Shown here piece after piece: positions 42,755 through 53,829 of a stretch of DNA of 64,000 bases. The position numbers and the translations under genes were made by a program. Source of the DNA: Eonycteris spelaea (lineage: Eukaryota; Chordata; Mammalia; Chiroptera; Pteropodidae); assembly GCA_003508835.1 (NCBI GenBank), contig PUFA01000211.1, positions 186,001 through 250,000 of the forward strand, written 5' to 3'. Numbering within the stretch: the first letter of the stretch is position 1; the number at the start of each line of letters is the position of its first letter. Below the pieces are notes generated by a model, which did not search any database, was not told the DNA's origin, and saw nothing but the letters and a program-made list of their open reading frames with translations.

Positions 42755-43050
42755 TCTTGATACATACAACAACTTGCATAGATCTCCAGGGCATTATGCT
42801 GAGGGCAAAAAAAAAAAAAAAATCTCAAAAGGTCATGTACTCTATGACTCCATTTATAAAATATTCTTAAAATGACAAAATTATAGAGCTGGAAAATAGA
42901 TTAGTGGTTGCTGGAGGCTGGGGCTGGGGGAAGGAGAGTGGGTGAGACTATAAGGGGAGCATGAGGGAGATCTTTTTATGATGGCTCTGTGTCTACACAC
43001 GTACACCCACATCCACACGCACACACATGCACACAACCAACCCACTGCTT
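42755..43050 (+). mobile_element. L1 3'UTR fragment
   Basis: GGTCATGTACTCTATGACTC, AAATTATAGAGCTGGAAAAT, TAGTGGTTGCTGGAGGCTGG and GCATGAGGGAGATCTTTTTA follow an old L1ME-type 3' end, including an internal A16 run and a degraded CA-rich end (42998-43034). Antisense to FARS2. Confidence 0.8.
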
Positions 43051-44035
43051 TGCCTCTGAGGGTGTTATACAATTCTTATTCAAACAACAGGTCAGTGTTA
43101 ACAACTTCAAAGTCAGAAATTACTGTGCTGGAGGTTAGGGTTCTTCTTTTGTTGTTGCTTTTTTTGTGGGTGGGATGGGGTGAGGCCATGTTTCATTGTA
43201 TCTAAAATCAAAGCATTACAGTGTTTTAAAGACCAAACCAGTGCAGATAGAAACCACACAACCCAACCCACTGCTTAGTGCATTAGCATTTTCAATTCCA
43301 TGGTGACTAGATTGTAAATGATCAAAGAATAAAATATGTATGACAGATATACATTTTAGCATCTCATACACACGATGTCTCCCTGCCCTGAGGTTTCCCA
43401 AGGGCTGAAGTCCAATATTTTGTGCCAAGCATCTAGGGCTGAGGCTGATGTCTGTTCTGTCAGTGCCCAGGCTGTACTACTGGTTGTTAAACATTTTTGA
43501 TATAAGTCCTAGGTCTTATAAGACTTTATTTTGGATTCTAGGAAGTGAAAACAAAACAAAACAAAACAAATGCACAACTACTTGATGGAAGTTTTATACT
43601 TTCAGAAGTCTTGAAACTTGCAAATTTTTTCTAAATGTAGGGTCTGTGATAAGTATTTTGAATTTAACTGTTGGAAAGAAATCTGTGACTAGCTTCGTGA
43701 CTTGTAACTAACTCTTCTTGCTGTTACCATATGGTGTTTCCTTTAATAAAAACATTTTGCAGAAATAATGATAAAAATTACTTTAAGCTTTTATAAAAGT
43801 TAGATGTTTCTGGCAATAAAAACATTCCTTATAATTATATAGACAACTCTGAATCTGGTAAACAGGAAACACTCTACTGTCCTTTTCACTTCTAAATAAA
43901 AATGATGCACTGCACTGTCATTCATACTTAGATATTTTCTGTATCTTGTTCATTGACCTCTCTTTAGAGATTGCAGAAATGTACATTCAAGGACCCTATT
44001 CATGTATTCTTTAGGATCCCATTTCCTTTGACTAT
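43051..44035. other. Unannotated intronic sequence with an (AAAAC)n patch
   Basis: No exon or family recognised. 43548-43570 is a short AAAAC repeat. Confidence 0.35.
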
Positions 44036-44470
44036 CTACAACAGAACAACATATCCTAGCTCTTCAGCGCACTGAGCCACACTACGTGTCAGTTCTGATG
44101 AGTTCAGCTGCTTGCAACAAAAAGAGCTGACCTGGCTTACATGTATCAAAAAACTTCTTGTGGTGTGCAGACCAAAGCAGCTGTCAATGATGGCATGAGG
44201 CATCTGGACTCTTCTTTGTGTTTCACCATCCTTAGCAAGCAGGCCACTGTCTGCATATGTGTTTGCTAATGGTCGCAAGATGGCTGCTCCATCTTCAGGC
44301 CTCACATGAGCATTGCAGATGGACAGAAGGAAGAAGGGTGGCATGTTAAAAGGCAAAAGGGGGGTGCCAGGCAAAAAGCCTTCAGGAAACTCATCCAGAA
44401 ACGTCTGCTTATTCTTTGCCCAGAACTAGGTTATATAGTACTTCTAAGTCAGGAAGAAGAGAGTTATGGA
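44036..44470 (+). mobile_element. Possible ancient LTR, same general type as 38401-38870
   Basis: GGTCGCAAGATGGCTGCTCC, ATCTTCAGGCCTCACATGAG, GATGGACAGAAGGAAGAAGG and CGTCTGCTTATTCTTTGCCC recall the 'caagatggctgctgcagctccaggcatcac...ggaagaagg...cttctgctcacatcccattggccaga' portion of old ERVL-type LTRs. No coding sequence. Uncertain family. Confidence 0.35.
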
Positions 44471-45438
44471 TGAGGGTTGGGTCAGCCAACCAATGCTATC
44501 CTGCTATTCACACTGTTGCAGAAACAGAGCATGGGCTTGCTTGCCTTCCCGTAGGATCTTATTTCTAAAGTGTATTCTATTTTTTCTTTTTCCTACTCCC
44601 TTTCAGGATCCCTGTGAATGGTGTTGAGTGTATACAGATGAGGTTTTGGTTGCCCAATTTTACCTTTATAAGAATTAACTATGTGATCTTCCTTTATGTG
44701 AACTTGATTGTATTGCTAAGGTATGGCACCTATGAAGTTTGATTTCATTTCCTTACATTAATTCACAGGGCAAAGTAAATGCAGAGTAAGTTTAAATCAA
44801 TGTCTTCACCCCAAATAATCTTGTGTAGTATGGAGGAAGGGAGAATACAGCCTCATGTACTAATGGAAATTGTAGAGATAGAAAAGAGATGAGCCAGATG
44901 AAATGCAAATTATTCTATGTTACAGATGCTGAAGCAGTAAATTGGTTTGCTATGCATTCAATCACCACTCTTAGATAACTCTCCCCTCTGGATTGAAAAA
45001 GGGGTGTTCTAGCACCTATGATGGTTTTAAATTAATTAGAGTTGAATTCATGCTGGTCTATACTTAAGGTTTTGTAGCCATCTCTATAATAAATAGCCAG
45101 GGATATACACAGGGAAAAAAAAAATCCCTTGAGGTTAAATTGGAAGTATGTTTCTCATTTTGTTTCAAAACTAATATTATCAGTTGGGCTTTTTGCATTT
45201 TAATATAATCTGCAAAATAACCAGGTGACATGTCTTGGAATAAATGTGGACTTAATCTTCTGAAAGGCTGCTTACTTTATTGTGATGGTCATTTCAGAGG
45301 CAACATTTGTGAGGATAAAAGGAGAAGAATTATCTATCTATAGATACAGTGTACTATACCATAGATGGAGTATTCTATCGATCTACTCACCCTTTTTATT
45401 TAGAGAGGAATTCTCCAGGGTCTATTTATCCAAATTTT
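44471..45438. other. Unannotated intronic sequence
   Basis: AT-rich. No repeat or exon recognised. Confidence 0.35.
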
Positions 45439-45439
45439 G

Positions 45440-45590
45440 TGTCAATTTCCCTATGTATAAGGTGAGCATAATATAAATACCTATCTCAAAGGGTTACTAT
45501 GAAGATGAAATGAGCTAATTTATATAAAACATTTAAAATATTATCTGACCATATTAAGTTCTATATAAGTGATCACTGCTGTCGTCATCA
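45440..45590 (+). repeat. MIR 3' half
   Basis: CAATTTCCCTATGTATAAGG, ATAAATACCTATCTCAAAGG, GTTACTATGAAGATGAAATG and AGCTAATTTATATAAAACAT match MIR. A GTCGTCATCATCATTGTTGT-like trinucleotide tail follows to 45612. Confidence 0.8.
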
Positions 45591-45612
45591 TCATTGTTGT
45601 CGTTGTCGTCAT

Positions 45613-46160
45613 CTCCTTGCTCTCTCTCCAAGGAGAGGAAGCCTGGTTCAATGGGTCAAATTCTGGAACACAGCCTGAGTGGATGAGACTGTAGTGTGTG
45701 ATAATGGTCCCCACAGAGGTAAGCCTCTCTCTGACGCCCTCCTTGCTTTGATCTCAGTGCAAAGAAGATAAAAGGCCCAAGGCCGGCTTCTTACTTCTAA
45801 GTACTTGGGAGTCCTAAAGAAGACAAGCTCCTTTTCTCTTCCTTCTGTCTCCAAGTCTTCTTTTCTCAAGAAACATGTATTCAGGAATGTGTATTCAGAG
45901 TCCTTCAGTGGTAGGACTCTGAGGTCCGGGTGCAGGGTGGGGTAAAAGAGGTCTCTAGGACAGGCCTCTTGCTACAGCCTAGCTTCTCAGATTTCCAAGA
46001 ATGATGGCAGAATATATTTCTCATTGCTCGTAATGTGAAATCTGCCACTGGAACTTGCTAAGAAATGATGGCCGCTGTCCACGATAGGTTTTGGTAATCC
46101 CAAATCCTTCAGCGGTAATACCCATTTAGCACTCTTGAATGCCATGGTTATTTCTAACAA
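45613..46160. other. Unannotated intronic sequence
   Basis: Nothing recognised. Confidence 0.35.
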
Positions 46161-46162
46161 TG

Positions 46163-46405
46163 GCAACAAACGATTATAATAGCTAGTATTTCCTGTGGAC
46201 TTAATATGCGCTAAACAGTCATACATCAATTCATTTAATTCTTACATCTCGAATGAAGAGGCTAAGGCTATTAACAATCCTTATTCTATACGTATAGACC
46301 GAGAAGCTCAAATAGTTTACTGATCTCACAGGGCTCCATGGCAAGTAACTAGGCTGGTATCAGAACCCAGGCCTCTCTGACTTCAGAGCCAATGTTTTCC
46401 ACTGT
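46163..46405 (-). repeat. MIR (reverse), near full length
   Basis: ATAATAGCTAGTATTTCCTG, AATTCATTTAATTCTTACAT, GGCTCCATGGCAAGTAACTA, ATCAGAACCCAGGCCTCTCT and GACTTCAGAGCCAATG follow reverse MIR. Confidence 0.85.
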
Positions 46406-46711
46406 TGTAGGGGCCTATCAATGTGTAGTAGTAATGGGCTTGATTTCATAATATTGGGAAAAAGTCAGATTGGGGAGTATGGTGTAGACTCCATGGTTCT
46501 GACTACAAGTCCAGCTCTGGGCGACTAATCTTTGCATGTTCTTGGGCTACTTTAAAGATGGGAGAATTGGTGTGACTGCTAAAATCAAGGTGTGGCAGTG
46601 GGGAGGGGGGAAAATAAAATAGATTATGACGCCACCTGGGTCTATGAAATGATATTGGTATTTTAGAAAAGTCAATAATTAGGATAGAAAAAACCCTCCT
46701 CTTTTTAGGGT

Positions 46712-46716
<5 letters not shown>
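46406..46716. other. Unannotated intronic sequence, weak MIR at 46490-46580
   Basis: ACAAGTCCAGCTCTGGGCGA and TTGCATGTTCTTGGGCTACT hint at a MIR core, too short to call firmly. Confidence 0.35.

Positions 46717-46760
<44 letters not shown>
46717..46760 (+). repeat. (TC)22 microsatellite followed by T8AG
   Basis: Forty-four bases of pure TC, then TTTTTTTTAGG. It would be a long pyrimidine tract plus AG on the plus strand. Confidence 0.95.
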
Positions 46761-46768
<8 letters not shown>

Positions 46769-47248
46769 AGGCCACAGTACTACAAAGGTTAAAGAAAATG
46801 TGCCCTGAGAGTCCCTACTAATTTGAAATGATTCAGGGCACACTTCACTTAGAATGGGAAATGAAAACCATGTGACTGACAGAGCTTCAATTTCCTCTGC
46901 TGAAAACCAAATCTCATTTTCACTTGTGGGTATTTCATTCATCTCTGCTTTTTTAGTTTTTTAATTACATAGCAGAAAGTGCTACTGTAATTTCCTCCTT
47001 GTGTAATGACAGTATTATTCATCAAGAAGCTTTTAATTCTATACAACGATTGCTTCTCTTCAAAAATCTGATTTCAGTCTCTCAGAGGCAGAGGGGTATG
47101 ATTTTTTTGACCCGGGTTAATTATCTGCAAATAAGTTAAAACACACGAAACCTCATCCTGGGAAAAGGAAGCCCAAGCAGACCCTCCTACTACCTGTCTT
47201 ACTGTCAGTGGTGGTATGGACTGCAAGGCAGCGCTGGCACCCCACATC
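46761..47248. other. Unannotated, possible conserved core at 46930-47150
   Basis: Repeat-free and AT-rich with TTTTAATTACATAGCAGAAA, CTTGTGTAATGACAGTATTA, GAAGCTTTTAATTC and GGGTTAATTATCTGC. It looks like known conserved non-coding DNA in composition only. Confidence 0.3.
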
Positions 47249-47249
47249 C

Positions 47250-47400
47250 TGAGGGATCCCTTGTCTGTCCTGCTAGACTGAGCTCTGTGGGGAAGGGGCA
47301 GGGTTGCCTCATCCCGGCTGTATTTTCAGAGCCTCGTCCAGGACCCGGCACACAGTTAGAACTTGACAAATGTTTGCAGAAGTGATTTGAATTGAAGCAG
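47250..47400 (+). repeat. L2 3' end
   Basis: TGCTAGACTGAGCTCTGTGG, AAGGGGCAGGGTTGCCTCAT, CAGAGCCTCGTCCAGGACCC and GGCACACAGTTAGAACTTGA then CAAATGTTTG match the L2 terminus. Confidence 0.8.
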
Positions 47401-47824
47401 AGTGAATGGAGGAATAGGCTTTGAAATATTCTTGATTTTTTTTTAAAAAAGTCAAGTGTATGAAAAGGTCTTATTTCTGGAGAAAAAAAAAAGGAGGGAA
47501 ATAGTGAGGAGACTCACTAAAGGCCATCGAGGGACTAGTGGCCAGGCCTTATGGAGTGCGGCAGAGCAGTGTGTAGTGTGGGTGGGGGGTCAATGTGTCT
47601 GTGGGATCCAGCCTTTTCTTCTCAGACTCTCCCCTCCCAACTGTGCCACCAAAAAAGTCTGCTCTTCTCTCCAACTTCTTTAATTTTCTCTTGATAAGCC
47701 CATCATTCACTTATCCATTTCTCTTATTTTAATTAGGAAGCATTTCTGAACACCATATGTACGGAACGATAGATATTAAAACTTGGGGGAATGGGATGGA
47801 AGGGAGCGGACCCACAAAGATAAG
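47401..47824. other. Unannotated intronic sequence
   Basis: Nothing recognised. Confidence 0.35.
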
Positions 47825-47825
47825 A

Positions 47826-47935
47826 ATAATGGCCGCTAATGTTTTCAGTGCTCACTATATGCCAGGCACAACCACATGCATTTCCAAGTGTTAACCCATC
47901 AAGTGCTCACCGCACCCCTAGGAGCCAAACATAAG
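47826..47935 (-). repeat. MIR fragment
   Basis: ATAATGGCCGCTAATGTTTT, CAGTGCTCACTATATGCCAG, GCACAACCACATGCATTTCC and GTGTTAACCCATCAAGTGCT match the left part of reverse MIR. Confidence 0.65.
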
Positions 47936-48014
47936 GTGGTCCCCGCCTTCTGAGGGGGGGGGGCTTGCATGCATTATCACCAAAGCACCCGAGACACACC
48001 TCTCTCATTAAACT

Positions 48015-48150
48015 CATGTCTTGTTACTAGAGCCATTTGTCAACAACGTCTGTCACTTCTAAGGACTGTTCATTCACTTTCGTATCCCCAATACCTAGCA
48101 CAATGGCCAGCACATGACAGATGCTGAGCAATGTTTGCTGTATTATTTAA
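48015..48150 (+). repeat. L2 3' end
   Basis: CTTTCGTATCCCCAATACCT, AGCACAATGGCCAGCACATG and ACAGATGCTGAGCAATGTTT match 'tttgtatccccagcgcctagcacagtgcctggcacatagtaggcgctcaat'. Confidence 0.85.
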
Positions 48151-48950
48151 GTGACTTGTGATCCAGTAAGGAAAGATGCACATTAAAGAGCAATGCAAAA
48201 CAGTGTACAGAGTGCAAGCAAGAGCCAGAACCAGCAAGACACACTGGCAGCTTGAGGGTGGAGGGGCAGCTCTGAAATCCTGTCTCAGAAGTGGGTGAGG
48301 TCAGCAGGACCCCAGAGGAGTTAAGGAGGAGAAGGGGAGGCAGAGGGTGTAAGGGGACAGGCCTAAACTCCACAGGGAGGCTCTCCTAGCATGCACTACA
48401 TGAGTGTCTGATACGACCTGGCCACACTGCAGCCCAGATGACAAATGAGGTCATGAATCACATTAGGACATTGACAGGGAAAAGTTCCCAGCCACAGCTA
48501 ACCAATGTTGAGGCCCTGAGAGGGACCAAGGGGCCCTTTTTAAAATGATTTTCCATTTTTAATGGCAAAGGCTATCTGAGAAGACAGACATCAAATGCTG
48601 TGCTCCAAGCTAAAAGCTCTGTGGGCTTCGGGTGCCATTTCACTGCAAAGGGGCTTTGAGCTCCAAGTACTAAAATGGCCCAGCTCTTCCCCCCTGTGAC
48701 ACAGCACTACCCAAAGAAGAATGCACAGGAGAGCAAAGCATAGAATGGAGTAAAACTGTTCATTAACTGCCACACTCTTGTGTGGAAAATGTGGGATCTG
48801 TGGCTTCAAATCCAGGGGGCACCAGCTCATGATGTGAGTGCAAAAGGGAGAGCACTGGGGAGGATTTGGGGAACAGGGTTTGGGGTAACATGCTTTGTGG
48901 GAGCCAGGCTACAGCCCAGCAGAGAAGCAGGCAAGTTTTGAGGCTGTGTG
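48151..48950. other. Unannotated intronic sequence
   Basis: No confident call. 48160-48330 has faint reverse-L2 character. Confidence 0.35.
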
Positions 48951-49048
48951 GAGAGAGGGGGGAACCACAAAGATGAAGAGGAAGGGGAAGGAAAAGGAGG
49001 GAGGAAAGAAGAGCAGGAAGGGGAAGGAGGAAGGAAAGGAAAGAAAAA
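48951..49048 (+). repeat. Polypurine tract rich in GGAA/GGGGAAGG
   Basis: Apart from a CCAC-containing break at 48965-48968 and single pyrimidines at 48974 and 49014, nearly every base is A or G for about 95 bases. Confidence 0.8.
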
Positions 49049-49165
49049 CAGGGAGTTATTGTCCTCTGGGTAGTGGTCCCCTCGGGTCTGTCCAACCAAC
49101 ACAGTCTCATTTCCCAGATTCAAAAAACCCAATTCCCAGATTCTCTTCACTCATTTCCAGTATAC
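49049..49165. other. Unannotated intronic sequence
   Basis: Nothing recognised. Confidence 0.3.

Positions 49166-49194
<29 letters not shown>
49166..49194 (+). repeat. (A)29 homopolymer
   Basis: Longest pure A run in the window. A tandem CCCAGATTC lies before it (49116-49124 and 49135-49143). No retroposon body was recognised on its left. Confidence 0.9.
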
Positions 49195-49198
<4 letters not shown>

Positions 49199-49828
49199 CG
49201 CGTGCTGCCAGCGTTATTTTAATATTGCATAAACACTCTCTTTAAGGCTGAAGCAAATCTGACTGGTATTCAAAGTGAAAGTAAAATATAAAAACTGTTC
49301 TTGGAGTTATCTCTACACAGAACTTGTCTCTCATCCCAATGTAATAGAAATATATACATGAATTGGATTCATTGAATGAATCCTCGGCTGACAACTATTT
49401 GAGAACGATGTTAACATCACGCATAGGAATGCTACGTTTTTTAGGATTTGACATTTTCAGAGATTGAAAAGTACTATATTTTATAAATGGAAATACCAGA
49501 ATGCTGTAAATTGAATATCACTTGTTTAGAAAGACTATTGATACACAAGAGCAATGTGAAAATAATAACAAAAGCTAGATGTTTTGTCTTGGGGTTAAGG
49601 TTAGGACTAATCTGTGAATTACCTTGGGGCAAACACTGCAGCCGCAAGTGCTGCTGGCGACTATTCTCAGGGCCAACGAAGAATGGGCTCAATGCCCAAA
49701 GTTAGTCACCTGCTCGGGTCAGCTGAGTATCCTGAGGGGCATCAGCTCATCCAGGTGGCGTGGTGGTACCACTCACAAGCCCCCCCCCCCAAGTCTGTTT
49801 CCTTCAGACAACAAGCCTGTAAGTAGTC
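49195..49828. other. Unannotated intronic sequence
   Basis: No repeat or exon recognised. C10 run at 49781-49790. Confidence 0.35.
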
Positions 49829-49829
49829 T

Positions 49830-50010
49830 CAGGGCCGGGTGTGTGGGTCCGTATCCCAGCTCTACCACTTAGGTGCTGTGTGACATGGGGCAATTTACTT
49901 AACCATGTTATGCTTTAGTTTCTTCACCTTTAAATTATCCATGTGTAGCTCTTAGAACATAGAAAGTACATAATAAAATTACTAATTCACAATGAGTAGA
50001 GGAGGTAAAA
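49830..50010 (+). repeat. MIR element
   Basis: GGTCCGTATCCCAGCTCTAC, CACTTAGGTGCTGTGTGACA, TGGGGCAATTTACTTAACCA and TGCTTTAGTTTCTTCACCTT match MIR. Confidence 0.88.
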
Positions 50011-50418
50011 TTACTACTAAGAAGAGAACGATTTAATAAGAGTGAAGAAATGAAGATTTAGCTTATGACCTTTCAAAGACCGCCAACTTTGATATAATCT
50101 GTCCTTTGTGAAGAATATTTTTGTCCCCTGTAGTTCCATATTTACCCATCTCAACCTTTTCGAGCACGTCGCAGTCGACCCCATCTTCCTCTTCGATGCC
50201 CCTTTCTCTCCTCTCACCACACTGTGCACTGAAAATCTTAATAAGTTTTTGACGGCTTCTTCTTGGGCTCTGAATCTGCTCTCTCTTCCAACCTCTTTAC
50301 CCTTCTATTTGGAAGGTTAAGGAGCCTTCACCTTCCCTGCCAATTCCAACCTATCATCATCTCCATAAAGCCTAGTCTAATCCCAGTCCGCTTTGTTTCT
50401 CGCCAGTGGGGTACTGTT
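50011..50418. other. Unannotated intronic sequence
   Basis: Nothing called. 50310-50400 may be a weak L2-like piece. Confidence 0.35.
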
Positions 50419-50419
50419 T

Positions 50420-50548
50420 TCTCTTCTTCTACAGATGAGGAGAGTGAGGCGCAGGGAAGGGAAGTTAAATCTAAGGTCATGTGGTCAGTAAGTGATAGAG
50501 CCATAATGTATACTCAAGCTCCAAAGGCCCTGTTATTCCATGAGTTGG
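50420..50548 (-). repeat. MIR fragment
   Basis: CTACAGATGAGGAGAGTGAG, GCGCAGGGAAGGGAAGTTAA, GGTCATGTGGTCAGTAAGTG and ATAGAGCCATAATGTATACT match reverse MIR. Confidence 0.8.
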
Positions 50549-50722
50549 ATAGATGGATTATTGGCTGGTTAGGTGAGTAGACAGGTGGATGGATCAATGG
50601 GTAAACAGGTGAATAAATGAACAAATAATAAACAGAGTTTAAGTCTACGAATGACCCATCTTGCTACATGGACTGGCATATGTTTAAAGTGGGTGGGCAG
50701 CTGTAGCATGATTCTTGTAGAG

Positions 50723-50799
50723 CAGTGGTTCCTAACTGGGGGAATTTTGCTCCTTTGGGAACACTTGGTAATGCCTGGAGATATTTTCGATTGCCACAT

Positions 50800-50855
<56 letters not shown>

Positions 50856-50982
50856 ATCGCTCCTGGCATATAGTAGGCAGAGGCCAGGGATGCTGTAAAC
50901 ATCCAACAAAGCACAGGACAGCCTCCACAACAAAGAATTATCAGGCTGAAAATATCAATAGTGCTAAGATTGAAAAACCCTG
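50723..50982 (+). mobile_element. MER20 hAT MITE carrying an internal (TG)n expansion
   Basis: It begins CAGTGGTTCCTAACTGGGGG and ends AGATTGAAAAACCCTG, matching MER20 end to end: TTGGTAATGCCTGGAGATAT, GTAGGCAGAGGCCAGGGATG, CACAGGACAGCCTCCACAAC, AAAGAATTATCAGGCTGAAA. Flanking octamers TTGTAGAG and CTTTAGAG agree at 6 of 8, fitting the 8-bp hAT target duplication. About 56 bases of (TG)n at 50799-50854 replace the centre, making it longer than the roughly 220-base consensus. It has no transposase. Confidence 0.93.
50799..50854 (+). repeat. (TG)n microsatellite inside MER20
   Basis: Starts ATGTGTATG, then 24 uninterrupted TG units. Confidence 0.95.
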
Positions 50983-50990
50983 CTTTAGAG

Positions 50991-52491
50991 TGATTTAGGT
51001 CAATCCCTTGGGAAACAGGTTTTCTTGAGGGTAAATGAAGGAATATAGTGAGTAAATTTTATAGCTGAAACCTGTGCTTCAAAAAAAGCAAACAGAAAAC
51101 AAAAACAAAGCAGGGAAGCCTTGCACTTCAAAGAATGAGGCTCAGGCACCTGTAAAATGACTGACATGCCCATTCCTCAAGGGGAAAGAAAGAGAGAAGC
51201 TGAGGACAGAAACAGAACTCTGAATTCAGAGGAATACGAAGTATTGCAATAAATCCTTAAGATTTCCAAAGGAAAAAATAAAATTAGTACACACCTCATC
51301 TTTGAAAAAGACACAGTTGGAGGCATGTTTCCTTTTCTGAACAACCTTCTCTGTTCTAAAATTGTGTGCCTACCCCTATTTCCTTTCCCATTTCCTTTGA
51401 TAATCCTGCTCCGATCTCCTCATCCCTGTACTCTCTGCAAGGTCTATGCCCAGCCACAGGGGCAGGTTCAGAGACCCTCTGGCCAGGCTGGAGCTTTGAC
51501 TTGACACAGGCTCAGGGTGCCTGGCCTAGTCAAAGGGCCCTAACCAGGCACCGCCTGAGACTGAAGGGGCTCTGGGTACACCTCGTCATCAGCACACGCT
51601 ATTCATTTCAGTGATCTCTAGAGGAAGTTGAGTCAACATACACTGAAACCAACTAACTCCAAATACCAGCTGCACAGGGCCTGGCTCTCTCCCTCAGTAG
51701 AGAGATTGATCCTGCTTGGGACTAAATGCCTGCTTCACTTCAGTGCCCTTTTCAGTTAAGTTGTGAAAAATGGAAATAATAGCCGTCTGCAGTATGAGTG
51801 AGCACCGGAGATCCTGAGAGCCATTGGAATTTGCCATCAGCTTTCTGGATAGTGCAGCATCCTAAGAAGCTGCAGGACGGGCCACTGTCATAAGCGTGCT
51901 ACATGCAAGGGACATTTCCCCCTTCCGCGACCTTTATAAGCCAATGAAAGCAGCACTGGCTCAGGCAGGGTTTTGGGTGGTTGCAGGTGGCATAGCATAA
52001 ACACGGCAGGCTCGGCAACGCCTACAAAGCAGGGTCCCCACATGGAGAACCGGGGCAGCAAAAGAGTGCAAAGTTTTACCAAAAAGTACAGCTCACATTG
52101 GGCAGGTCCTCAGTTATTTCCCGAGGAACCCAACCATGGTGCATGGCTGTGCCTGGCATTCCTAGTACTTATAAACTGGCCTTCATTTCTCTCCTCCAGC
52201 TATGTTTCCTGGACTTATAGTACGTTGTGTATACTGAGGCTTCTTTATGATTTAAACCAATTCGCTGCCAGTTATAGCTATCCACGGCACACAATGTGTT
52301 TTTCCTGTCACTTCCTGCAGGAGGAGAATCATAAGTATGTTTTCAGCTTTGCCAATAGCAAAAATGATTTTGAATAAGGCATTCTTTCTCCATGAGTAGA
52401 ATTATTATTCCCTAAACCTCCTCATCCCCTCCACGTCATGAATACACAGTCATTTCAGCGTTAGCAAATTTCACTTCAAATATAGGCAAAG
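50991..52491. other. Unannotated intronic sequence
   Basis: No repeat or exon recognised. The 134-codon frame at 51973-52377 (plus) has no recognisable product. Confidence 0.35.
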
Positions 52492-52538
52492 CAAAAAACA
52501 AAACAAAAGCAAGAAAACAAAAAACAAAAACAAAAACA
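52492..52538 (+). repeat. (CAAAA)n low-complexity
   Basis: Repeated AAAAC/CAAAA units with minor interruptions. Confidence 0.85.
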
Positions 52539-52890
52539 CCCGAAACCAATAACACTGTAATGCTCTAAAATCCATAACGCCCCTCCAATGTCACAATGTG
52601 AAAGCACCCAAGCCCCTTCTAAGTACATTAGGAAACAATACTAAGCCATTCCCAGCTATTAGACTATTTTGAAATAAACCCAAATTATTGGGTAGAATTA
52701 TAGGCTAGGCATAATTCCTCTATATGTTTTCTCATGAAACTGTATCCCTGTGATTGGAAACTCCTGCTATTATTCAAAATTAACAAAGGATGCAGACAGT
52801 GTTGATGAAACATTAATGACCAATTTGAAAATGTTTTAGGACCCCCTTAGTTCACCACGGGTTCATCAATGCAGCATTCGCCCATCTCTC
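52539..52890. other. Unannotated intronic sequence
   Basis: Nothing recognised. Confidence 0.35.
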
Positions 52891-53239
52891 ACTTTATTTG
52901 TTCAATTATTTAGCATCCATTAAGAGCCCACAGTAAGCTATGCTCCAAGCAACCTTTCACCCACATTACAGTTTCATTCACCTGGTGGTCCTGCTAACCG
53001 CACAGGCCAATTGACCTTTGCTTTAAAGCAGGAAGCTCATTTAGAAATTATTCTCTATGGGCATCCCTTGCAGTACATCTCCAAGTGCTGAGGACACATG
53101 GAAATGAGCATGATGTGACAGAACCTTGAGGAACTTTTCCAGGCTGTCCCAGTGCTTTGGAGGGAAATGTACCTGAATATGGGGGATCCTTGTGGTACCT
53201 CAATCCGCAAATTCTTCAGACTCCCTTTAGGCTAAATTA

Positions 53240-53345
53240 ATTAGTTCAGCCATTTAGTAAATATTTGCTGAGCACTGACAATGTTCCCAGCACTGCTGCA
53301 GTGGGCAGCAGACATATAAGCAGAGAAAAGTAAATGCAGTCACAG
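53240..53345 (-). repeat. L2 3' end (reverse)
   Basis: AGCCATTTAGTAAATATTTG, CTGAGCACTGACAATGTTCC and CAGCACTGCTGCAGTGGGCA match the reverse L2 terminus. Confidence 0.65.
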
Positions 53346-53688
53346 CAGCTGTGGATGGCTGATCCGTGTTCCGACCCCGGGCGTATGGGGCCACCTTCAC
53401 ATAAGTGGAGCAGGGGACCATGGAGGAAGGAGGATTTGAGGGATACGGAAAGTCCCTCCTCATTTCAAATGACACGCTTTTCAGTGCATTCTGAGTCACA
53501 AAGACTGACTCTAGAAGGTCCCCTGAATGTGCTTTCTTCACAATTACCTGAAACCCACTGGGGTAGCATTTCAGTTCTTAAACATAAAGTCTCCGACCTG
53601 GCCTTCTGTTCTGGCAACTCGGCTCCTCTGAAAAGTGACAACAGTATAGACAACACTGCTACGACAGAAAAAGTAGCAGATGCTAGGA
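53346..53688. other. Unannotated intronic sequence
   Basis: No repeat recognised. It lies between two reverse-L2 pieces and could be diverged L2. Confidence 0.35.
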
Positions 53689-53689
53689 A

Positions 53690-53815
53690 ATGTTCCAGGA
53701 GACCAGGGGAGAGAGAGAAAGCAAGCTCTTGATAGAGGAAAGAGGTCTCAACTCACGGAGATGGTGGCATTTGAGCTGGCCATTGAATGCTGGTTCTCTC
53801 CAGGAAAATAAATAA
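53690..53815 (-). repeat. L2 fragment (reverse), possibly same element
   Basis: GAAAGAGGTCTCAACTCACG and GGTGGCATTTGAGCTGGCCA match 'gaggaggtgacatttgagctgagacctgaa' of reverse L2. Confidence 0.55.
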
Positions 53816-53829
53816 TGATTAAAAGCAGC

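Noticed and set aside
50569..50998. Overlapping frames of 60-119 codons on both strands
   Set aside because: All pass through the TG tract within MER20 and are artefacts of the simple repeat.
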